Positions 58,673-64,000 of a DNA stretch of 64,000 nucleotides are shown piece after piece. The translations under genes and the position numbers were made by a program. Position 1 is the first letter of the stretch, and every line of letters starts with the position of its first letter. The notes beneath the pieces were generated by a model. It had not been told where the DNA came from. It ran no database searches and worked only from the letters and a program-made list of their open reading frames with translations. This DNA is from Piscinibacter sp. XHJ-5 (GTDB lineage: Bacteria; Pseudomonadota; Gammaproteobacteria; Burkholderiales; Burkholderiaceae_C), in the NCBI RefSeq assembly GCF_029855045.1, contig NZ_CP123228.1, forward strand, positions 4,774,001 through 4,838,000. The letters are read 5' to 3'.

Positions 58673-60961
58673 TCAGCCCCTGCGCGAGGAAGCGGCGTCG
58701 ACCACCGCGAGTGCCGTCATGTTGACGATGCGTCGTACCGTCGCCGAGGGCGTCAGCACGTGCGCCGGCTGCGCCGCGCCGAGCAGGATGCCGCCGACGG
58801 TGATGCCGTGACCGGCGGCCATGCGCAGCAGGTTGTAGGAGATGTTCGCCGCGTCGACGCTGGGCATCACCAGCACGTTGGCTGGCCCGGCGAATCCCGA
58901 GTCCGGGAATTCCTGGTCGAGGATGCCCTGCGACAGCGAGGCGTCGCCGCGCATCTCGCCCTCGACGGCGAGCTGCGGGTCGCGCTCGCGCACCAGTTCC
59001 ACCGCCTCGCGCATCTTGCGCGCCGACGGCGCGTCGGAGCTGCCGAAGCTCGAGTGCGACAGCAGCGCCACGCGGGGCGTGAGCCCGAAGCGGCGCACCT
59101 CCTCGGCGGCAAGCAGGGTGATGTCGGCCACCTGCTCGGCGCTCGGGTCGCGATTGACGTGCGTGTCGCAGATGAAGAGCTGGTGCTCGGGCAGCATCAG
59201 CATCTGCATCACGGCCATCGTGGCGGCGCCTTCGCGCAGGCCGACGACGTCGCGCACCGCCTGCAGGTGGTCGGACGTGCGTCCGAAGGTGCCGCACAGC
59301 ATCGCGTCGGCGGCGCCCATGCGCAGCATCGTGGCGGCCAGCAGGGTGCTGCGGCTGCGCATCTCCGCGCGGGCCAGCGCAGGCGAGACGCCGTCGCGCC
59401 GGCGCAGCTGGTAGTAGGTGTCGGCGGCCTCTCCGTAGACCGCCGGGTCCAGCAGGTTGATGAAGGCGCAGTTCTCGCCCGGCTGCAGCCGCAGGCCGAA
59501 TTCGGCGATGCGCCGCGCCATCACCTCGGGCCGCCCGAGCAGCAGCGGCCGCGCGATGCCTTCGTCGACGACCACCTGCGCGGCGCGCAGGACACGCTCG
59601 TCCTCGCCTTCGGCATAGATGACCGACTTGGGGCTGAGCTTGGCCGCGGCGAACACCGGCTGCATTGCGCTGCCGGACTGGTAGACGAAGCGGCCGAGCT
59701 TCTGGCGATAGGCCTCGGTGTCGGCGATGGGCCGCCGCGCGACGCCGCTGTCCGCGGCGGCCTGCGCCACGGCCGGGGCCACCACCTCGATGAGGCGCGG
59801 ATCGAAGGGCTTGGGGATCAGGTAGTCGCGTCCGAAGCGCAGCCCGGCCGCGCCGTAGGCCTGCGCCACCACCTCGGGGATCTCGGCGTGCGCCAGCGCG
59901 GCGATGGCGCGCACCGCGGCCAGCTTCATCTCCTCGTTGATCGTGGTCGCGCCGCAATCGAGCGCGCCGCGGAAGATGAACGGGAAGCACAGGACGTTGT
60001 TGATCTGGTTCGGGTAGTCAGATCGCCCCGTGCCGATCACCGCGTCGGGTCGCACCGCCAGCGCGTCCTCCGGCATGATCTCGGGCGTGGGATTGGCCAT
60101 GGCGAAGATCAGCGGGTCGCGCGCCATCTCCTTGACCATCTCCGGCTTGAGCACGCCGCCGGCCGACAGGCCGAGGAAGATGTCGGCGCCCGGCATCACC
60201 TGCGCCAGCGTGCGGGCGTTGGTCTCCACCGCGTAGCGCGCCTTGTTGTCGTCCATGCCTTCGGTGCGGCCGATGTAGACCACGCCCTTCGCGTCGGTGA
60301 CGACGATGTTCTCGGGCTTGAGGCCCAGGCTCACGATCAGGTCGAGGCACGCCAGCGCCGCCGCGCCCGCGCCCGAGGCGACGAGCTTGACCTCGCGGAT
60401 GTCCTTGCCCACGTGCTGCAGCCCGTTGAGGATGGCCGCCGCCGCGACGATGGCGGTGCCGTGCTGGTCGTCGTGGAAGACCGGGATCTTCATGCGCTCG
60501 CGCAGCTTCTTCTCGATGTAGAAGCACTCGGGCGCCTTGATGTCCTCGAGGTTGATGCCGCCGAAGGTCGGCTCCATGCGCGCGATGGTCTCGATCAGCG
60601 CATCGGGATCGTCCTCGGCCAGCTCGATGTCGAACACGTCGATGCCGGCGAACTTCTTGAACAGGCAGCCCTTGCCTTCCATCACCGGCTTGCCGGCCAG
60701 CGGCCCGATGTTGCCCAGGCCGAGCACCGCGGTGCCGTTGGTCACCACCGCCACGAGGTTGCTGCGCGCCGTCAGCTCGTCGGCCTGGCGCGGATCCTCG
60801 GCAATCGCCAGGCAGGCTTCGGCCACGCCCGGCGAATAGGCCAGCGCGAGGTCGCGCTGCGTGGCCATCGCCTTGGTCGGCATCACCGAGATCTTGCCCG
60901 GCGTGGGCAGCCGGTGGTACTCGAGCGCCGCCTCTCTCAGATCCTTGAGGTTCTCCGCCAT
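58673..60961 (-). CDS. maeB: NADP-dependent malic enzyme (MaeB type)
   Basis: This 762-residue enzyme decarboxylates malate to pyruvate with NADP reduction. The malic domain (about 1-430) has [40 protein letters not shown], and [20 protein letters not shown]. The cofactor region is [20 protein letters not shown]. The C-terminal half resembles phosphotransacetylase ([40 protein letters not shown]), as in all MaeB enzymes, where it acts as an allosteric acetyl-CoA-sensing domain. It sits upstream of lipA and dctA, matching a route from imported dicarboxylates to pyruvate. Confidence 0.95.
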   Translation of the reverse strand: MAENLKDLREAALEYHRLPTPGKISVMPTKAMATQRDLALAYSPGVAEACLAIAEDPRQADELTARSNLVAVVTNGTAVLGLGNIGPLAGKPVMEGKGCLFKKFAGIDVFDIELAEDDPDALIETIARMEPTFGGINLEDIKAPECFYIEKKLRERMKIPVFHDDQHGTAIVAAAAILNGLQHVGKDIREVKLVASGAGAAALACLDLIVSLGLKPENIVVTDAKGVVYIGRTEGMDDNKARYAVETNARTLAQVMPGADIFLGLSAGGVLKPEMVKEMARDPLIFAMANPTPEIMPEDALAVRPDAVIGTGRSDYPNQINNVLCFPFIFRGALDCGATTINEEMKLAAVRAIAALAHAEIPEVVAQAYGAAGLRFGRDYLIPKPFDPRLIEVVAPAVAQAAADSGVARRPIADTEAYRQKLGRFVYQSGSAMQPVFAAAKLSPKSVIYAEGEDERVLRAAQVVVDEGIARPLLLGRPEVMARRIAEFGLRLQPGENCAFINLLDPAVYGEAADTYYQLRRRDGVSPALARAEMRSRSTLLAATMLRMGAADAMLCGTFGRTSDHLQAVRDVVGLREGAATMAVMQMLMLPEHQLFICDTHVNRDPSAEQVADITLLAAEEVRRFGLTPRVALLSHSSFGSSDAPSARKMREAVELVRERDPQLAVEGEMRGDASLSQGILDQEFPDSGFAGPANVLVMPSVDAANISYNLLRMAAGHGITVGGILLGAAQPAHVLTPSATVRRIVNMTALAVVDAASSRRG

Positions 60962-60991
60962 GTCCTTGTCTCCGCTTGTGTCTTGTAGGGT

Positions 60992-61785
60992 TCAGTCGGT
61001 CACCGCGAGGGTCGAGCCGTGCAGCGCCTGCCGCACGGCCGCGATGAAGGTTCCGGGCCGGTCGGCATGCACCCAGTGGCCGGCGTCCTCGATGACCTCG
61101 ACGCGCGCCTGCGGGAACATCGGCCGGAACGCCTCGCCGTCGGGCTGCTCGACGTAGTCGGAGCGCGCGCCCGCGATGACCTGCACCGGCCGCGTGAAGC
61201 GCAGGCTGCGCAGCTCCTGCGGGAATCCGCACAGCGTCGGGATGGCCCCGAGGATCGCGCCCAGGTTCAGGCGCCAGTCGAAGTGCGCGTTGCGCGCCAC
61301 GAGGTTCTGCATCAGGAAGGGCACGACGCCGGCATCGGGCACCATGCCGGCCAGGCGCTGCCGCACTTCCTCGCGGCTGGCCGCATGCAGGGTGTCGATC
61401 GCCCGCATGGCCTCCGCGAAGGCCGACAGGCGATCCGCATAGGGCACGGGCGCGATGTCGACCACCGTGAGCCGCCCCACCTGCTTCGGATACATGAGCG
61501 CCAGCGCCATCGCGACCTTGCCGCCCATGCTGTGGCCGATCACCGCCGGCCGCGACAGGCGCTCGCGCTCGATCAGCTGCAGCACGTCGTCGGCCATCTC
61601 GAGGTAGCTCATCGAGTCGGCCCACGGCGACGCGCCGTGGTTGCGCAGGTCGACCGCGAGCACCCGGTACGAGGTCGACAGCTCGTGCGCCACCCGCCGC
61701 CAGTGCTGCCCGAGCCGAACAGCCCGTGCAGGATGACGACGGGCGGGCCGTCGCCGGTCGATTCGAATGCGAGGTCCAAGGCCAT
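60992..61785 (-). pseudogene. YbfF-like alpha/beta hydrolase with a single-base frameshift
   Basis: The N-terminus (ATG 61785) reads MALDLAFESTGDGPPVVILH then GLFGSGS. The other frame continues WRRVAHELSTSYRVLAVDLR, NHGASPWADSM, the nucleophile elbow VIGHSMGGKVAMALALMYP, IAGARSDYV and EDAGHWVHADRPG. Restoring one base near 61703 (AGCACTGG to AGCAACTGG) gives GLFGSGSNWRRVAHEL, the normal family sequence. All catalytic residues are intact, so this is either a very recent mutation or a sequencing error. It lies between lpd and maeB, with 11 and 30 base gaps. Confidence 0.85.
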
Positions 61786-61796
61786 GACCTGTCCCG

Positions 61797-63524
61797 TCAC
61801 TTCTTCTTCTGCGGCGGCAGGTCGGTGCACACGCCCTCGAACACCTCGGCGCTCATGCCGATCGATTCGCCCAGCGTCGGATGCGGATGGATGGTCTTGC
61901 CGATGTCGGCCGGCTCGCAGCCCATCTCCACCGCGAGGCACACCTCGCTGATCAGGTCGCCCGCATGCGTGCCGACGATGCCGCCGCCGATCACGCGGTG
62001 CGTCGCCTCGTCGAAGATCAGCTTGGTGAAGCCCTCGTCGCGGCCGTTGGCGATGGCGCGGCCCGAGGCGGCCCACGGGAACACCGACTTGCCGAACTTG
62101 ATGCCCTCGGCCCTGCACTGCTCCTCGGTCTTGCCAGCCCAGGCGACCTCGGGATCGGTGTAGGCCACCGACGGGATCTGGCGCGCGTCGAACGACGCCT
62201 TGCCGCCGTGGGCGACCTCGGCCGCGACATGCGCCTCATGCACCGCCTTGTGCGCCAGCATCGGCTGGCCCACGATGTCGCCGATGGCGAAGATGTGCGG
62301 CACGTTGGTGCGCATCTGTCGATCGACCTCGATGTAGCCGCGCTCGGTCACCGCCACGCCGGCCTTGTCGGCGCCGATCTTCCTGCCGTTCGGGCTGCGG
62401 CCCACCGCCACCAGCACCAGGTCGTAGATCTGCGGCTCCTTGGGCGCCTGCTCGCCCTCGAAGCTCACCTCGATGCCGAGCTTGCTGGCCTTGGCGCCGA
62501 CGGTCTTCGTCTTCAGCATGACCTTGTCGAAGCGCGACGCGTTCATCTTCTCCCACACCTTGACCAGGTCGCGGTCCGCGCCTTGCATCAATCCGTCGAG
62601 CATCTCGACGACGTCGATGCGCGTGCCCAGCGTCGAGTAGACGGTGGCCATCTCCAGCCCGATGATCCCGCCGCCGATCACCAGCATGCGCTTCGGGATC
62701 GACTTGAGCAGGAGCGCACCGGTGGAGTCGACGACACGGTCGTCCTCGGGCATGAACGGCAGCTTCACCGCCTGCGAGCCGGCCGCGATGATGGCCTTGG
62801 CGAAGCGCACCACCTTCCTGCCGCCGTCGGGCCCGACGACCTCGAGGTGATGCGGATCGAGGAAGCTGCCGACACCCGTCAGCACCTCGACCTTGCGCCC
62901 CTTGGCCATGCCGCTCAGCCCGCCGGTGAGCTTCTTCACCACGCCGTCCTTGAACGCGCGCAGCTTGTCGAGATCGATCTCCGGCGCGCCGTAGCGGATG
63001 CCGTGGTCGGGCAGGTTCTTCACCTCGTCCATCACCGACGCGGTGTGCAGCAGCGCCTTGCTGGGAATGCAGCCGACGTTCAGGCACACGCCGCCGAGGG
63101 TGGCGTAGCGCTCGACCAGCACGGTCTTCATGCCGAGGTCGGCGCTGCGGAAGGCGGCCGAGTAGCCCCCTGGCCCGGCGCCCAGCACGAGCGTGTCGCA
63201 ATCGACGTCGGCCTTCGGGCCGCCCTCACCCCCCGCCCTCTCCCGAGTCGCGGGAGAGGGCTGGGGTGAGGGTACGTTCGTCTGCGCCGCCTGCAGCGTC
63301 AGGATCACCGAGCCTTCGCTGACCTTGTCGCCTTCCTTGACCTTGATCGACTTGACGACCCCGGCGTGCGACGACGGGATCTCCATCGACGCCTTGTCGG
63401 ACTCGACCATGATGAGCCCGGTGTCGACGGCGACGGTCTCGCCTTCGCGCACCATCACCTCGATCACCGCGACGTCCTTGAAGTCGCCGATGTCGGGAAC
63501 CTTGACTTCCACGAGCTGTGCCAT
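61797..63524 (-). CDS. lpdA: Dihydrolipoyl dehydrogenase with N-terminal lipoyl domain
   Basis: This 575-residue E3 component of pyruvate dehydrogenase has an N-terminal lipoyl domain (1-80) with Lys44 in VESDKASME. A linker follows (82-106, PSPQPSPATRERAGGEGG) that is encoded by a REP element. The flavoprotein domain has VLGAGPGGYSAAFRSADLGM, the redox disulfide GGVCLNVGCIPSKALL (Cys147/Cys152), NAD motif MLVIGGGIIGLEMA and the interface HPHPTLGES. A fused lipoyl domain is common in betaproteobacterial PDH E3. It starts 18 bases after aceF in the same direction. Confidence 0.95.
   Translation of the reverse strand: MAQLVEVKVPDIGDFKDVAVIEVMVREGETVAVDTGLIMVESDKASMEIPSSHAGVVKSIKVKEGDKVSEGSVILTLQAAQTNVPSPQPSPATRERAGGEGGPKADVDCDTLVLGAGPGGYSAAFRSADLGMKTVLVERYATLGGVCLNVGCIPSKALLHTASVMDEVKNLPDHGIRYGAPEIDLDKLRAFKDGVVKKLTGGLSGMAKGRKVEVLTGVGSFLDPHHLEVVGPDGGRKVVRFAKAIIAAGSQAVKLPFMPEDDRVVDSTGALLLKSIPKRMLVIGGGIIGLEMATVYSTLGTRIDVVEMLDGLMQGADRDLVKVWEKMNASRFDKVMLKTKTVGAKASKLGIEVSFEGEQAPKEPQIYDLVLVAVGRSPNGRKIGADKAGVAVTERGYIEVDRQMRTNVPHIFAIGDIVGQPMLAHKAVHEAHVAAEVAHGGKASFDARQIPSVAYTDPEVAWAGKTEEQCRAEGIKFGKSVFPWAASGRAIANGRDEGFTKLIFDEATHRVIGGGIVGTHAGDLISEVCLAVEMGCEPADIGKTIHPHPTLGESIGMSAEVFEGVCTDLPPQKKK
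63223..63272. repeat. Full-length REP element inside lpdA
   Basis: The element is 50 bases long. The inner palindrome CCCTCTCCCG-AGTCG-CGGGAGAGGG is flanked by CCCTCACCCC on the left and GGGGTGAGGG on the right. It lies in frame in the sequence encoding the linker between the lipoyl and FAD domains. Confidence 0.85.
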
Positions 63525-63542
63525 AGCAGCGATTCCCCCGGA

Positions 63543-64000
63543 TCAGAAGAGCACGCGCCGCAGGTCGGCGAGCACGTTGGCGAAATGCACGTTGAAGCGC
63601 GCGGCGGCGGCGCCGTCGATCACGCGGTGGTCCCACGACAGCGACAGCGGCAGCGTGAGCCGCCAGCTCGAGGTCTTGCCGTCGGTGGAGTGCTGCTTCC
63701 AGTAGCTCTTGCACACGCCCATGATCGAGACCTCGGGCGCGTTGATGATCGGTGTGAAGTAGATGCCGCCGATGCCGCCGAGCGAGGAGATGGTGAAGGT
63801 GCCGCCCTGCATCTGGTCGGGCTTGAGCTTGCCTTCGCGCGCCAGCTTGGCGAGCTCGCCCATCTCCTTGGCGATCTCGGGCACGGTCTTCTTGTCCGCG
63901 TCGCGGATCACCGGGACCATCAGGCCGTTGGGCGTGTCGGCGGCAAAGCCGATGTGCCAGTAGTTCTTGAGGACGAGCGCGTCGCCATCGAGGCTCGCGT
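63543..64000 (-). CDS. aceF: Dihydrolipoyllysine-residue acetyltransferase, C-terminal part (cut by window edge)
   Basis: About 150 C-terminal residues of the E2 catalytic domain of pyruvate dehydrogenase are present, and the frame is open to the window edge. WHIGFAADTPNGLMVPVIRD, GGTFTISSLGGIGGIYFTPI and the catalytic SWDHRVIDGAAAARF (HxxxDG) are the standard motifs. It is followed by lpdA after 18 bases, giving the usual aceF-lpd order. The lipoyl and subunit-binding domains lie outside the window. Confidence 0.94.
   Translation of the reverse strand, partial: ASLDGDALVLKNYWHIGFAADTPNGLMVPVIRDADKKTVPEIAKEMGELAKLAREGKLKPDQMQGGTFTISSLGGIGGIYFTPIINAPEVSIMGVCKSYWKQHSTDGKTSSWRLTLPLSLSWDHRVIDGAAAARFNVHFANVLADLRRVLF

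Overview
The window looks like chromosomal DNA from a high-GC betaproteobacterium of the order Burkholderiales. This is inferred from the mix of genes: several Bug/TctC-type periplasmic binding proteins, a PHA block (phaA, phaB and a phasin-like protein), a PEP-CTERM secreted protein, dihydrolipoyl dehydrogenase with a fused lipoyl domain, and CCCTCTCCCG-type REP palindromes. No rRNA, tRNA or CRISPR array was recognised. Both ends are cut: a response regulator at the left and dihydrolipoyllysine acetyltransferase at the right.

Bases 1-34000 are accessory in character. Single genes or short gene groups are separated by long spacers that hold decayed genes. The intact genes are a DUF4056-like ORF, a YdeI-like protein, a winged-helix/hydrolase fusion, two solitary binding proteins, an S51 peptidase, an SDR/AraC divergent pair, an MFS transporter, a UvrA2-type ATPase lacking the UvrB-binding domain, and a PEP-CTERM protein. 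A fatty or aromatic acyl-CoA cluster follows (18.5-25.7 kb: ligase, thiolase, enoyl-CoA hydratase, Bug protein, TetR, dienoyl-CoA reductase-like SDR), with a GTAGAC/GTCTAC palindrome in the divergent promoter. After it comes a very large 1862-residue kinase/ATPase/histidine-kinase protein. The spacers contain relics of a group II intron, a tyrosine recombinase, IS630 and IS66 transposases, a DUF938 methyltransferase, a RidA protein and a SnoaL-like protein.

Bases 35500-43140 form a co-directional oxalate operon. It encodes a tripartite tricarboxylate-type transporter (binding protein, TctB, TctA), oxalyl-CoA decarboxylase, formyl-CoA:oxalate CoA-transferase, a PAS protein and a fumarylacetoacetase-family protein. 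A divergent periplasmic binding protein lies on its left. Bases 43.2-46.3 kb hold an AraC regulator divergent from a cysteine-rich (metallothionein-like) peptide, a lipoprotein and a di-heme cytochrome c peroxidase.

Bases 46.4-64 kb are almost entirely minus strand, dense and housekeeping-like. In transcription order from the right they are the pyruvate dehydrogenase genes (aceF, lpd), a frameshifted YbfF-type hydrolase, malic enzyme maeB, lipA, dctA, NDH-2, phaA, phaB, a phasin-like protein, cydA, cydB and a DctB/DctD-type two-component pair. Together they connect C4-dicarboxylate uptake, malate and pyruvate oxidation, lipoylation, NADH and quinol oxidation, and carbon storage as PHB. REP palindromes have been incorporated into the coding sequences of lipA (C-terminal tail) and lpd (interdomain linker).
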